A stretch of DNA of 64,000 nt from Chryseobacterium camelliae. GTDB lineage: Bacteria; Bacteroidota; Bacteroidia; Flavobacteriales; Weeksellaceae. The notes beneath the pieces were generated by a model, which saw only the letters and a list, made by a program, of their open reading frames with translations, was not told where the DNA came from and searched no databases. Within the stretch, counting starts at the first letter, position 1, and the number at the start of each line of letters is the position of its first letter. The DNA is taken from contig NZ_CP115859.1 in NCBI RefSeq assembly GCF_027920545.1, positions 62,001-126,000 of the forward strand. The letters run 5' to 3'. Made by a program: the position numbers and the translations under genes. Below are positions 1-9,856 of this stretch, piece after piece.

Positions 1-1
1 C

Positions 2-1354
2 GGACCTGCATTGGCACTTTCCTTTATTATTGCAGGGATTGCTTGTGTTTTCGCTGCTTTATGTTATTCGGAATTTGCTTCCATTCTGCCTGTAGAGGGC
101 TCCGCTTATGCTTATGCTTATGGAACGGTAGGAGAAATCTTTGCCTGGATTATCGGTTGGGGATTGATCCTCGAATATGCAATGGGATCCATGACGGTAG
201 CCGTTTCGTGGTCCGGATACTTTAATAAATTGCTGAAAATGTTTGGTGTTCACTTACCGGATTATCTTACTTCAGATCCTGCAAGTTATACCGGAGAAGG
301 TTTTTCAATGAATTTACCGGCCTTTATCATTGTTTTAGTAGTAATTTCCATATTAATAAAAGGAACTAAAGAAGCTGCAAAGGCAAACAACCTTATTGTA
401 ATTATGAAAGTTTCGGCTGTATTATTTGTGATTATTGCCGGTGCATTCTTCATCAATGCTGCGAACTGGGATCCGTTTATTCCTGCTCAGAAAATGGTAA
501 TGGAGGGAGAACAAATGAAGGAAGCTTACGGTATTCAGGGGGTAATTTCCGGAGCTGCAGCTATTTTCTTTGCGTATGTAGGGTTTGATGCGGTTTCTAC
601 ACAAGCTGGAGAGGCTATTAATCCTAAAAAAGATGTGCCGTTTGCGATTATTGTTTCACTTTTGGTGTGTACAGTGCTATATATTTTAGTTTCATTGGTT
701 CTTACAGGAATGATGCATTATACAGACTTTAACCCACAAGGTAAGTTTCCGGATGCTATTAAAGCTCCTGTAGCTTATGCATTTGAAATTGCAGGACAAG
801 GATGGGCCGGATATATCATCACGATTGCTGCAACCGTAGGTTTGATTTCTGTATTAATGGTAATGATTATGGGACAGTCAAGAATTTTCTTGGGAATGTC
901 TAAAGACGGTTTGATCCCTAAAATGTTCAGCGATGTACACCCGGTAAGAAAAACTCCTGCAAAAAGTTTAATGCTTTTAGGAATTGTAATTGCTACGGTA
1001 GCTTCATTAACGCCGATTAGTAAATTAGCGGATATGACGAGCTTCGGTACATTATTTGCCTTTACGATGGTGTGTGTAGCGGTTTGGATTTTAAGAAAAA
1101 GAGAACCGAACTTGCCAAGAAATTTTAAAGTTCCTGCATTGCCTATTATTGCAACATTAGGAATTTGTATCAATGTGTATCTGATCTGGAACTTAAGCCA
1201 TGAAGCAAAATTACTATCAACAGCATGGTTGGCTCTTGGAGTGATTATCTATTTTGCATATAGTCTTAAACATTCTAAACTTCACAAAGTAGGGTACGGG
1301 GAAACGTTCAAAGCGGAACAGGAACCTTTACAAAAAACTGATTTAGATTTATAA
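2..1354 (+). CDS. APC-family amino acid permease, 5' truncated by window edge
   Basis: Inner membrane amino acid transporter of the APC superfamily, closest in appearance to the cationic amino acid transporter (CAT/YfnA) group. The frame is open to the left edge and begins in the conserved segment GPALALSFIIAGIAC, which is normally preceded by the first transmembrane helix, so the true start lies outside the window. About ten hydrophobic helices are visible. The conserved stretch SEFASILPVEGSAYAYAYG is typical of the family and marks the second and third helices. The C-terminus is a short charged cytoplasmic tail. The substrate cannot be read from the sequence. A strong intrinsic terminator follows directly, so the gene ends its own transcription unit. 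Confidence 0.88.
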   Translation, partial: GPALALSFIIAGIACVFAALCYSEFASILPVEGSAYAYAYGTVGEIFAWIIGWGLILEYAMGSMTVAVSWSGYFNKLLKMFGVHLPDYLTSDPASYTGEGFSMNLPAFIIVLVVISILIKGTKEAAKANNLIVIMKVSAVLFVIIAGAFFINAANWDPFIPAQKMVMEGEQMKEAYGIQGVISGAAAIFFAYVGFDAVSTQAGEAINPKKDVPFAIIVSLLVCTVLYILVSLVLTGMMHYTDFNPQGKFPDAIKAPVAYAFEIAGQGWAGYIITIAATVGLISVLMVMIMGQSRIFLGMSKDGLIPKMFSDVHPVRKTPAKSLMLLGIVIATVASLTPISKLADMTSFGTLFAFTMVCVAVWILRKREPNLPRNFKVPALPIIATLGICINVYLIWNLSHEAKLLSTAWLALGVIIYFAYSLKHSKLHKVGYGETFKAEQEPLQKTDLDL

Positions 1355-1373
1355 AAAATTAAAAAACAATACA

Positions 1374-1405
1374 AATCCACAGATTTTTCTGTGGATTTTT
1401 TATTT
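1374..1405 (+). terminator. Intrinsic terminator after the amino acid permease
   Basis: A perfect 10-bp stem (AATCCACAGA at 1374-1383 with TCTGTGGATT at 1388-1397) with a TTTT loop is followed by a T-run. The T-run merges with a TAnnTTTG-like box at 1401-1408 that may serve the next gene. Confidence 0.85.
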
Positions 1406-1413
1406 TTGTTTCT

Positions 1414-2421
1414 ATGAAAAAAATATTTTCCTTCTTGTTTTCGTTTTTAGGAATCCTTTCGTTTTCTCAGCAGGTAAGCTTAGAAACCCTATTGAATGAT
1501 AAAATCAGCATTCGTGCTCTTGAAGTATATGATAATAAAGTCTGGTACAGCGGAACAGATTCTAAATTTGGTTTTGTTGATATAAAAAATCCTCAACACC
1601 AGAAGCAAATGAAATTATCAGAAAAAAAATTGCAGTTCAGAACTTTGGCTCAGGACAAAAATTCTTTTTATGCAATTAACATTGAAAGTCCGGCTGAGTT
1701 TTTTAAAATCAATAAAAAAGATTTGTCATCTGAAATTGTTTTCAGAGATACGGTAAAGACGGCTTTTTATGATGCCTTACATTTTGTAAATAATGAATTA
1801 GCCTATACATTCAGTGACGCAGATAAAGATAATCGTCTGAAATTGGCTGTTTTCAAAAATGGAAAATGGAGCAGTTTCAACAATAATATCATTCTGAATG
1901 AAGGAGAGGCAGCCTTTGCGGCAAGTAATACCAATATCGTTTCAGCCAAGAAATATCTGTGGATTGCAACCGGTGGAAAGGCATCAAGGATTCTGAGGAT
2001 GAATTTAAAAAGTAATGAGATAGAAGCTTTTAACACTCCGCTTATCCAAGGAGAGTCTTCTCAGGGAATGTATTCAATCGATTTTTATGATGATCAGTTT
2101 GGAATTGCTGTTGGAGGAGATTACACAAAACAGGCTGAAAATATCAATAATATAGCCACTACAAATGATGGTGGAAAAACCTGGCAGATTCAGGCGTCCG
2201 GAAAAAATGCAGGGTATACCACTTGTGTGAAAATTAAACCCAATTCTAAAGGAAAAGAAATCATTTCCGTAGGAGATCAGCACATCAGTTATTCTTCTGA
2301 CTTTGGAAAAACATGGAAGAAAATTTCAGATGAAAAAGGATTTTTCGTTTGTGAATGGGCTGATGGAAATACAGTAGTACTTGCAGGGAAAGACAGAATC
2401 GCTAGACTGAGTTTGAAGTAG
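1414..2421 (+). CDS. Secreted YCF48/BNR-repeat-like beta-propeller protein
   Basis: 335-residue exported protein of unknown specific role. The N-terminus is a signal peptide (MKKIFSFLFSFLGILSFS, cleavage probably before QQ). Two Asp-box-like motifs are visible, TTNDGGKTWQ at about residues 249-258 and SSDFGKTWKK at about 294-303, as in YCF48-like/sialidase-type propellers that use such motifs to stabilise blades. Similar proteins in Bacteroidota are often named oxidoreductase or photosystem II stability factor-like, but no catalytic residues are seen, so I do not assign an enzyme. It is a single gene between a terminator and the hemN unit. The ATG lies five bases after a TATTTTTG box, so its mRNA may have almost no 5' leader. 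Confidence 0.75.
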   Translation: MKKIFSFLFSFLGILSFSQQVSLETLLNDKISIRALEVYDNKVWYSGTDSKFGFVDIKNPQHQKQMKLSEKKLQFRTLAQDKNSFYAINIESPAEFFKINKKDLSSEIVFRDTVKTAFYDALHFVNNELAYTFSDADKDNRLKLAVFKNGKWSSFNNNIILNEGEAAFAASNTNIVSAKKYLWIATGGKASRILRMNLKSNEIEAFNTPLIQGESSQGMYSIDFYDDQFGIAVGGDYTKQAENINNIATTNDGGKTWQIQASGKNAGYTTCVKIKPNSKGKEIISVGDQHISYSSDFGKTWKKISDEKGFFVCEWADGNTVVLAGKDRIARLSLK

Positions 2422-2538
2422 TTTTAAATTGAGAATGATAGTTTTAAGTAAAAAGTAAGAGGAAGATATTTAGACTCATTATAAATTGTTAAAAATTAGC
2501 CTAATATATTTCATGGTTCAAAATCCATAAGATATATT

Positions 2539-2546
2539 TAATTTTG
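2539..2546 (+). promoter_or_regulatory. Possible -7 promoter box upstream of hemN
   Basis: TAATTTTG fits the Bacteroidota TAnnTTTG box and would give a leader of roughly 40 bases before hemN. No TTG is seen at the expected spacing upstream, so support is partial. Confidence 0.35.
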
Positions 2547-2591
2547 CATTAAGAAATTTCAATTTGAAATTCAGTTAAAATTACATCTAAA

Positions 2592-3950
2592 ATGAATTCT
2601 TTAATAGATAAATACAATATTCCCGGACCTCGTTATACTTCTTACCCCACTGTTCCCTATTGGGACGACAGTACTTTTTCACCGGAAAAGTGGACGGAAA
2701 GTGTAATCAGGACCTTTAAGGAAACCAATGCAGAAGAGGGAATTTCTATTTATATTCACTTGCCTTTCTGTGAAGCATTGTGTACTTTTTGTGCATGTCA
2801 TAAACGAATCACAAAACAACATAGTGTTGAAATTCCATATCTGGAAAGCGTTTTGAAAGAATGGCAGCTCTATCTTCAGCTGTTTGATGAAAAACCTAAA
2901 CTGAAAGAACTTCATTTGGGAGGAGGAACCCCAACTTTTTTCTCACCCGAAAATTTGAAGACTTTGCTGGAAGGTATTTTTGAAACGGTTGAAATTGCAG
3001 AGCATCCTGAGTTCTCATTCGAAGGACATCCGAATAATACTACGAGAAAACACCTTCAGACGCTGTATGATTTAGGATTCAGAAGAGTAAGCTTTGGAGT
3101 TCAGGATTATGATCCGAAAGTTCAGAAGGCGATCAACAGAATTCAGTCTTTTGAAAAAGTGAAAGAAGTGACGGAATGGGCAAAGGAGATGGGTTACAGA
3201 GGAATCAGTCATGATTTGGTTTTCGGGCTTCCGCATCAAACCTGGGAAGCGATGGAAAATACGATCCGTAAAACAATGGAGCTGAAACCGGATCGTCTGG
3301 CGTTTTATTCTTATGCGCACGTTCCGTGGGTAAAAGGTGTCGGACAGAGAGGTTTTGATGAAAATGATCTTCCGAGTGGTGAAGAAAAGCGCCGTTTGTA
3401 TGAGGATGGTAAGAAATTACTCGAAGAATTAGGCTATATTGAAGTAGGGATGGATCATTTCTCTTTGGAACATGATGATTTGTACCAATCTTTAATTCAA
3501 AAGAAATTACACAGAAATTTCATGGGATACACCTCAAGCAAAACCCAGCTGATGGTTGGCTTGGGAATGTCTGCTATTTCAGATTCATGGTATGCTTTTG
3601 CTCAAAATGTGAAAACGGTGGAAGAATATCAGACGATCGTGGAAGAAGGTAGAATTCCTGTCGTAAAAGGGCATATTCTGAATGAAGAAGACCTTGTTGT
3701 GAGAAGGCATATTTTGAATTTAATGTGTCAGCTTGAAACGAATTTTGATCATAATAATTCATTTCCTGAATTGGAAAATGCATTTGAAATGTTGAAGGAA
3801 ATGGAGAATGACGAGCTGGTGGAAATTCATGACAATCAAATAAAAATAACGGAAAAAGGAAGAGCATTTACGAGAAACGTAGCCATGGTTTTTGATCTGA
3901 GAATGATGAGAAATAAACCGGAAACGAGAATTTTCTCTATGACGATCTAA
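2592..3950 (+). CDS. hemN: Oxygen-independent coproporphyrinogen III oxidase
   Basis: Radical SAM enzyme of haem synthesis that decarboxylates coproporphyrinogen III to protoporphyrinogen IX without oxygen, in the cytoplasm. The 452-residue length matches true HemN rather than the shorter HemW. The iron-sulfur motif is C60-x3-C64-x2-C67 followed by a further Cys two residues on, the HemN form, and GGGTPTF at about 110-116 is the SAM-binding glycine motif. The N-terminal YNIPGPRYTSYPT segment is also HemN-specific. A membrane protein gene starts four bases after the stop, so the two probably share a transcript. Confidence 0.96.
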   Translation: MNSLIDKYNIPGPRYTSYPTVPYWDDSTFSPEKWTESVIRTFKETNAEEGISIYIHLPFCEALCTFCACHKRITKQHSVEIPYLESVLKEWQLYLQLFDEKPKLKELHLGGGTPTFFSPENLKTLLEGIFETVEIAEHPEFSFEGHPNNTTRKHLQTLYDLGFRRVSFGVQDYDPKVQKAINRIQSFEKVKEVTEWAKEMGYRGISHDLVFGLPHQTWEAMENTIRKTMELKPDRLAFYSYAHVPWVKGVGQRGFDENDLPSGEEKRRLYEDGKKLLEELGYIEVGMDHFSLEHDDLYQSLIQKKLHRNFMGYTSSKTQLMVGLGMSAISDSWYAFAQNVKTVEEYQTIVEEGRIPVVKGHILNEEDLVVRRHILNLMCQLETNFDHNNSFPELENAFEMLKEMENDELVEIHDNQIKITEKGRAFTRNVAMVFDLRMMRNKPETRIFSMTI

Positions 3951-3954
3951 TTCC

Positions 3955-5175
3955 ATGAGCCGGAAAGTTCTTTTAACCCTCCTTTATCTTTATGCATTTG
4001 TTTTTAGTGTGGTAAAGACGCTAAGGCTTCCTAATGACTGGTCGGAAGCGCATTGGATGCTCGATTACAGATTTGGATTTATCAAAAGAGGATTGGGAGG
4101 TGAAATTTTCGGCTGGCTTTTTGAAAAAAATGAACATACCATTTTAATACTTTCGGCGGCGATATTGTTTTTATTGTATGTTTTTATTTTCAGAATTGCC
4201 GTACAAGAAACATTCAAAAGACAAAATAATGTTCCGCGGATATTATTTTTCCTCATTTTTTTTCTGTCCCAATACATTGTATTTTCAGCTCATTTGATTG
4301 GGTACTTCGATCATATTGTGTTTTTGCTCACCATTCTGATTATTTATTTAATCAAAAGAAAGAAAATATTTTGGGCATCATTCATGGCAACGATCAGTAT
4401 TTTCATTCATGAAATTTCCTTTTTCCTGATGTTGCCGATAAGCTGCTTTGCTGTACTTGTTACTGTACTTCAAAATGAACGGTTTTCATTTAGAAATGTT
4501 TTTTCAATGCAGGTGCTAAAGAAGCTGGCTGTATTTTTACTGTTACCTTTTATAGCAACTATTTCTGTAGCTGTTTATCAGGAAATAAACAATGAAGATC
4601 AGCTTTCCCAAATATATAATTATTTAACACAAATTCCTTTCATTGCAGAAAAACCTGCTGATTCTGTAGCTGCAGCATATACCAAAAGCTTTACCTATTA
4701 TTTTTCGGAAGAGAGAAGTCATTTTATACAAAGATTACTGGTTTCTACATGTACCATTTTTTATGGAATTCCCATTTTGTTTTCTTTATGGATGATTTTT
4801 AAAGAATTTAAACTCAAACAAAATATCCGAGTATTCCTTTTGTTAGCAATCGTTGCATTTATTCCGTTACTCCTTCATGCAATTGCTTATGATACCTATA
4901 GAATCTGGTCTTTCCCTTTTATGATCTTATTTTTAGGTTTCTGGATTTTAAGTTCAGCATTGAATACTGACAAAGAAAATATGGGAAAACCAACAACCAT
5001 AGAAATTATATTATTTTTAATATCACTTTTTATGGTCTCTATAATTCCCAACCATTTATTTGATGATGAGACAGAACGAATCTCCATAGTTGTAAGATTA
5101 ATAATGGTAATACCTATATTATTGATTTTATATGTTCTTAAAAATTCTATTTTCTTCGTTAATAAGGTAAAATAA
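3955..5175 (+). CDS. Polytopic membrane protein of unknown function
   Basis: 406-residue integral membrane protein with about nine or ten hydrophobic helices. I do not recognise a characterised family. The segment HWMLDYRFGFIKRGLGGEIF near residues 31-50, between the first two helices, is polar, and its overall layout recalls polymerase-like or glycosyl-lipid processing membrane proteins, but no catalytic motif is clear. It starts four bases after hemN, so it is probably co-transcribed with it. It converges with the next gene, with only ten bases between the stop codons. Confidence 0.7.
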   Translation: MSRKVLLTLLYLYAFVFSVVKTLRLPNDWSEAHWMLDYRFGFIKRGLGGEIFGWLFEKNEHTILILSAAILFLLYVFIFRIAVQETFKRQNNVPRILFFLIFFLSQYIVFSAHLIGYFDHIVFLLTILIIYLIKRKKIFWASFMATISIFIHEISFFLMLPISCFAVLVTVLQNERFSFRNVFSMQVLKKLAVFLLLPFIATISVAVYQEINNEDQLSQIYNYLTQIPFIAEKPADSVAAAYTKSFTYYFSEERSHFIQRLLVSTCTIFYGIPILFSLWMIFKEFKLKQNIRVFLLLAIVAFIPLLLHAIAYDTYRIWSFPFMILFLGFWILSSALNTDKENMGKPTTIEIILFLISLFMVSIIPNHLFDDETERISIVVRLIMVIPILLILYVLKNSIFFVNKVK

Positions 5176-5185
5176 TTAAATGTTT

Positions 5186-6544
5186 TTACTTAATAATTAG
5201 TTTTTGGCTGTAAGATTTCAGATTTCCGGAATTGATGTTGATGAAATAAACTCCTGATGGAATTTCCGAAATATCAATGCTGTTGTTTTCAATTTGTGCT
5301 TGTTCTATTACTTTTTTCCCTTCAGCGCTAAAGATTTCAATCGAAATATCCTTGCCTTTTACACCGTCAATAAAAACTCTTTTTGAAGCAGGATTGGGAT
5401 AAATTTTTATCTGGGCTGAAACATTGTTTTCTTGTGTAGCTAGCGTTCCATAGGTGACTTTAAATATTTTTCCGCTGTTCACTGCTGCTACAAACAAATC
5501 ATTCTGATTATTGATCCCGAAAGTTGAAAAATTATTTCCGGAAAATGCTGTTGTCCAAACGATGGAATTATCAGGATTTAAAATTCCGATTTGGGTTGAA
5601 CAATAATCCGCAAAAACATATTTTCCCTGCAAAGCAGGATATTGGGTTCCTCTGTAAACATAACCTCCCGTAATGGAGCATTTTCCTCCGGAATGATCAT
5701 ACACGGCAACTGGAAAGGTCATGGTTGATTGGGCAGCACAACCTGTCGTATTATAAGCATTATTTCCTTCATAACATCTCCATCCATAGTTGATTCCAGC
5801 TTGTGTTAGAGGCATTCTGTTAATCTCTTCAATCTGATTCTGACCGACATCCGCAATCATTACATTTCCGGAAACGGTGTCGAAATTAAACTTCCAGGCG
5901 TTTCGTAATCCGTAAGACCATACCTCGTCAGCTCCGTCAATACCGACAAAAGGATTTCCGGGAGGAATGCTGTAAGGTCCGGTGGAATTTATATCCAATC
6001 TTAATAATTTTCCTAAAAGTGAATTTTTATTTTGAGCATTATTATTAGGATCTCCGCTACTACCACCGTCTCCTGTTACGATCCAAAGATAACCATCCGG
6101 AGCAAAATGTATACTTCCTCCATTATGATTACTAAATGGCTTAGGTTGGTTGAGGACGATTTTCTCGGTGCTTGCATCAGCAACATCGGGATTTGAGCTG
6201 CGGGTATATCTGGCTACGGTAATGTTTCCGCTCGTGTCGTTATAATACACAAAAAAATACCCGTTTGTAGCATACTGAGGATGGAAGGCAAGTCCTAAAA
6301 GTCCCCTTTCTCCGCCATAGGTTATCTTTGAACTGATATTCAGGAAATTGGTGGGATTGATACTGCCGTTGGGCTGTACAATTCTTATGATTCCGTTTTG
6401 CTGTACTACAAACATTCTGCTGTCGTTAGCATGTGCAATTTCGACGGGTGTGGTGAAACCCGTGGCAAATTCTTCTAAATTAAGGCTTTGAGCATTAATA
6501 ATAAAAGAAGAAAAAAGACTCGTGCAAAAAAGTAGTTTTTTCAT
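5186..6544 (-). CDS. Secreted PQQ-dependent sugar dehydrogenase-like protein with type IX sorting tail
   Basis: 452-residue exported protein of the glucose/sorbosone dehydrogenase (GSDH) beta-propeller family, whose members oxidise aldose sugars with PQQ. A signal peptide (to ...SFIINAQ) is followed by the propeller. Conserved pieces include GERGLLGLAFHPQY, NHNGGSIHFAPDGYLWIVTG and DEVWSYGLRNAWKFNFD. Residues from about 375 form a typical C-terminal secretion domain (IYPNPASKRVFIDG then GVYFININSG and a terminal KLIIK), which sends proteins through the type IX system for release or attachment outside the cell. Whether it binds PQQ is inferred; some family members in this phylum have no known activity. 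It stands alone on the minus strand between two plus-strand units. Confidence 0.87.
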   Translation of the reverse strand: MKKLLFCTSLFSSFIINAQSLNLEEFATGFTTPVEIAHANDSRMFVVQQNGIIRIVQPNGSINPTNFLNISSKITYGGERGLLGLAFHPQYATNGYFFVYYNDTSGNITVARYTRSSNPDVADASTEKIVLNQPKPFSNHNGGSIHFAPDGYLWIVTGDGGSSGDPNNNAQNKNSLLGKLLRLDINSTGPYSIPPGNPFVGIDGADEVWSYGLRNAWKFNFDTVSGNVMIADVGQNQIEEINRMPLTQAGINYGWRCYEGNNAYNTTGCAAQSTMTFPVAVYDHSGGKCSITGGYVYRGTQYPALQGKYVFADYCSTQIGILNPDNSIVWTTAFSGNNFSTFGINNQNDLFVAAVNSGKIFKVTYGTLATQENNVSAQIKIYPNPASKRVFIDGVKGKDISIEIFSAEGKKVIEQAQIENNSIDISEIPSGVYFININSGNLKSYSQKLIIK

Positions 6545-6722
6545 AATATTTTGATATTTAGTGTATTAAAGCTGAATGAAAATTTCATACCAATCAATCG
6601 TTGAAAAATTCATTAAAATAACCCGGAAAAATTATTAAATCTTAAATGAAAATAAGAATGCCGATATATCTGAAAATAAACGATTTCTGTTGTTAAAAAT
6701 TCATAAAATTCAATAAAATGAT

Positions 6723-6730
6723 TATATTTG
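6723..6730 (+). promoter_or_regulatory. Possible -7 promoter box of secDF
   Basis: TATATTTG matches TAnnTTTG and lies 29 bases before the secDF ATG. The nearest upstream TTG (6690-6692) is about 30 bases away, more than the usual 17-23, so only the -7 element is supported. Confidence 0.4.
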
Positions 6731-6759
6731 CCGACTTAATTTAACGTAGTTATAACAAA

Positions 6760-9672
6760 ATGCAAGGAAAAGGACTTATTACAATTGTTGCTATTGTACT
6801 AGGGTTGATTTGCTTAAATGAGCTATTACCAACTTGGTACGCCAGCAAAATTGAAAAGCAGGCAACTGCTGTTGCAGGAGACAATCCGGAAAAGTATCAG
6901 AAAGAAATTGCAAGACTTTCTAAGGATACTCTGAACCTGGGATTCACAAAACTTTATTACACTAAAGCCAAAGACAAGGAAATGAAACTTGGTCTTGACT
7001 TGAAAGGAGGGATCAACGTTCTTTTGGAAATTAACCAAAGAGATCTTGTGAATGATTTAACAAATTATTCTACAAATCCTGTTCTTATTGAGGCTTTAAA
7101 CAAAACTGATGAAGCACAAAAGAATTCTACAAAATCTTACATCGATAATTTCTTCGAACAGTTTGATGCAGTAAACAAAGCTAAAGGGACTAACCTGAAA
7201 TTGGCAGATCCTGAAATTTTCGGAAATACGACCCTTACCGAGGTGAAGTATAATACACCGGACGAGCAGGTAAAAAGTATCGTTAAAAGAAAAATTGATG
7301 CTTCTGTAGGAACAGCTTTTGAGGTAATCAGAACGAGAATCGATAAGTTGGGAGCAATTCAGCCGAATGTTCAGAGAGTACCCGGAACTGCAAGAATTTC
7401 TGTGGAAATGCCGGGAATGAAAGACATCGATAAAGTTAAAAAGATGCTTCAAACTTCTGCTAAACTTCAATTCTGGGAAGTACAACAAATTAATGAGATT
7501 GCCCCTTATTTCCAGACATTGACTACGATGGTAGCGGCAAAAGGAGACTCTATGGGTGTTGCTAAAAGCACAAACTTCCTGAATATCATTCAAGGAGGAA
7601 AATCAATGAATCCAAGTGCTGTTGGGAGTGTAAAATTGTCTGATACAGCTGCTGTAAACAAGATTTTGAACAGCAAAGTAGCTCAGTCTTTACGTCCGGC
7701 AAACATTAAATATACACAGTTCATGTGGGGTTACAAACCTGAAGCTACAGATGCTGAAAGCTTAGTATTGTATGCAATCAGAGGTAACATCAACCAAAAG
7801 GCTCCTGTAGACGGTGCTGTTGAAACTGCAAACATTAGCTATGACGAGCTCAGCAGAGTAGTGGTAGACATGCAGATGGATTCTAAAGGTGCTAAAGAAT
7901 GGAAAACTTTAACAGAGAAAAATGTTGGTAAACCGGTTGCTGTAACATTGGACGGAAGAGTTTATACTGCTCCGAACGTTGTCAATGCAATTCCTAACGG
8001 TAGAACTCAGATTTCAGGTAACTTCTCTCAGGAAGAAGCTAAAGAACTGGTAGACGTGTTAGGAGCGGGTAAATTACCTGCAGGTGCAAAAGTAGTTCAG
8101 GCTACAGTAGTAGGTCCATCTTTAGGTCAGGAATCTATTGATGCAGGTTTAATGTCATTTATTATTGCATTTGCGATCATTATCGTTTATATTATTTTCT
8201 ACTACGGTGGAGCCGGTGTTTATGCGGTAATTGCAATGGTGATCAACTTATTTTATATTTTCGGTATTATGGATTCGGGAGATTTTACTCTTACGCTTCC
8301 TGGTATCGCGGGTATCGTTTTGACGATGGCAGTTGCAGTCGATACGAACGTTATCATTTATGAAAGAACAAAAGAAGAATTATTTGCAGGGAAAAGTATC
8401 CTTGATGCTTATAAAGACGGTTTCAAACACGCATTAAATGCAATTATCGACGGTCACACGACGACTTTCTTAACGGCAGTGGTATTGTTCTTCTTCGGAA
8501 CAGGGCCTATCAAAGGTTTCGCATTGACATTGATGATCGGTATCGCGATGACATTGTTCACGTCAGTATTACTTTCGAGAGTAATGATCTTCTCAAGATT
8601 GAATAAAGGAAAAGGACTTTCTGTTTGGACTCCGGCAACGAAGAACCTGTTCAGAAATACTTGGATCGATTTCATCGGAAAAAGAAAATATGCTTACATT
8701 TTCTCAGCTATTTTAACGGTTGTTTGTATCGTTTCAATCGCTACTCACGGTTTCAAATACGGTATCGACTTTACGGGAGGTAGAAACTATGTGGTAAGAT
8801 TTGATAAAGATGTGAAAGCGGAAGAAGTTGAAGAAAAATTAGTAGCATTATTCAAAACTGAAGACGGTAAAAACTCTTCTGTTGAAGCTAAAACATATGG
8901 AAACGAAAAGCAATTAAAGATTTCTACGGATTACCTTATCCAGGACGAGTCTTTAAGAGCTGATCAGATCATAGAGCAAAAGCTATTCGAAGGTTTAAAA
9001 TCAAACTTACCGGCAGGAACTACATTAAAAGATTTCAAATCGGCTGATAAAGAACATGCAGGAATTATTTCTTCCGAAAAAGTAGGACCTTCTGTTGCTG
9101 ATGATATCCAAATTCACGGAATCTATGCAGTAGTAGCTGCATTGGCAATGATCTTTGTTTATATTTTAGTAAGATTTAGAAAATGGCAGTTCTCTCTTGG
9201 TGCAGTTGCTGCGTTATTCCACGATGCGGTAATTATTTTGGGAGCATATTCATTGCTTCACAAATATATGCCGTTCAACATGGAGATCAACCAGGATTTC
9301 ATCGCTGCGATCTTGACGGTATTAGGTTACTCAATCAACGATACGGTAATTATCTTCGACAGAATTAGAGAATATTTGAGAGAGAAGAAATCCTTAACAT
9401 TAGCAGGATTATTTGATGACTCTATTTCTAGTACATTAGGTAGAACATTCAACACCTCATTTACTACGATCTTGGTAATCTTGGCGATTTTCATCTTCGG
9501 TGGAGATAACTTGAGAGGATTCATGTTTGCGATGTTAATCGGTATCGGATTCGGTACCTATTCATCAATCTTCGTAGCATCGGCAATTGCTTATGACTTC
9601 TTGAAAACCGGTAAGGAAGACGAAGTTCATGGTAAGTCGACTACAGACAAAGAAGTACTTGCTTCAAAATAA
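6760..9672 (+). CDS. secDF: Protein translocase subunit SecDF (fused SecD and SecF)
   Basis: 970-residue fusion of SecD and SecF, the RND-type membrane proteins that use the proton motive force to pull secretory proteins out of SecYEG on the periplasmic side. The SecD motif GLDLKGGINVLLEI lies at about residues 78-91 and the SecF counterpart YGIDFTGGRNYVVRF near 666-680. Two sets of transmembrane helices follow their periplasmic regions, including AVAVDTNVIIYERTKEE and SINDTVIIFDRIREYLRE, the paired RND motifs. The SecD periplasmic domain is long. Fusion is the normal state in this phylum. It is a single-gene unit with a clear terminator behind it. Confidence 0.97.
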   Translation: MQGKGLITIVAIVLGLICLNELLPTWYASKIEKQATAVAGDNPEKYQKEIARLSKDTLNLGFTKLYYTKAKDKEMKLGLDLKGGINVLLEINQRDLVNDLTNYSTNPVLIEALNKTDEAQKNSTKSYIDNFFEQFDAVNKAKGTNLKLADPEIFGNTTLTEVKYNTPDEQVKSIVKRKIDASVGTAFEVIRTRIDKLGAIQPNVQRVPGTARISVEMPGMKDIDKVKKMLQTSAKLQFWEVQQINEIAPYFQTLTTMVAAKGDSMGVAKSTNFLNIIQGGKSMNPSAVGSVKLSDTAAVNKILNSKVAQSLRPANIKYTQFMWGYKPEATDAESLVLYAIRGNINQKAPVDGAVETANISYDELSRVVVDMQMDSKGAKEWKTLTEKNVGKPVAVTLDGRVYTAPNVVNAIPNGRTQISGNFSQEEAKELVDVLGAGKLPAGAKVVQATVVGPSLGQESIDAGLMSFIIAFAIIIVYIIFYYGGAGVYAVIAMVINLFYIFGIMDSGDFTLTLPGIAGIVLTMAVAVDTNVIIYERTKEELFAGKSILDAYKDGFKHALNAIIDGHTTTFLTAVVLFFFGTGPIKGFALTLMIGIAMTLFTSVLLSRVMIFSRLNKGKGLSVWTPATKNLFRNTWIDFIGKRKYAYIFSAILTVVCIVSIATHGFKYGIDFTGGRNYVVRFDKDVKAEEVEEKLVALFKTEDGKNSSVEAKTYGNEKQLKISTDYLIQDESLRADQIIEQKLFEGLKSNLPAGTTLKDFKSADKEHAGIISSEKVGPSVADDIQIHGIYAVVAALAMIFVYILVRFRKWQFSLGAVAALFHDAVIILGAYSLLHKYMPFNMEINQDFIAAILTVLGYSINDTVIIFDRIREYLREKKSLTLAGLFDDSISSTLGRTFNTSFTTILVILAIFIFGGDNLRGFMFAMLIGIGFGTYSSIFVASAIAYDFLKTGKEDEVHGKSTTDKEVLASK

Positions 9673-9694
9673 TTTAGACTACAATAAATAAGAA

Positions 9695-9724
9695 AAAAGC
9701 CTTTCAATTTGAAAGGCTTTTTTT
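9695..9724 (+). terminator. Intrinsic terminator of secDF
   Basis: An 11-bp stem (AAAAGCCTTTC at 9695-9705 with GAAAGGCTTTT at 9711-9721) and a 5-base loop, followed by T residues. Confidence 0.9.
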
Positions 9725-9842
9725 GTGCGTTAAAGTTTTAGAATTTAACGTTTTTTCCTACGGCTCACAGCCTATTTTTCACATTTAACCTCTCATCTTT
9801 CACTTTAATATTAATTTAATAACATTATTTTCTTGATTTGAT

Positions 9843-9850
9843 TACTTTTG
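9843..9850 (+). promoter_or_regulatory. Possible -7 box immediately before the MFS pump
   Basis: TACTTTTG fits TAnnTTTG and ends only six bases before the ATG at 9857, so the transcript would be nearly leaderless. No well-placed TTG is seen. Confidence 0.35.
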
Positions 9851-9856
9851 TAGACT

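Noticed and set aside
7096..7593. Open frame on the minus strand inside secDF
   Set aside because: It has no recognisable features and lies wholly within a well-identified gene; it is a codon-usage shadow. The same applies to minus-strand frames at 775-1173, 44827-45303 and 50526-50912.
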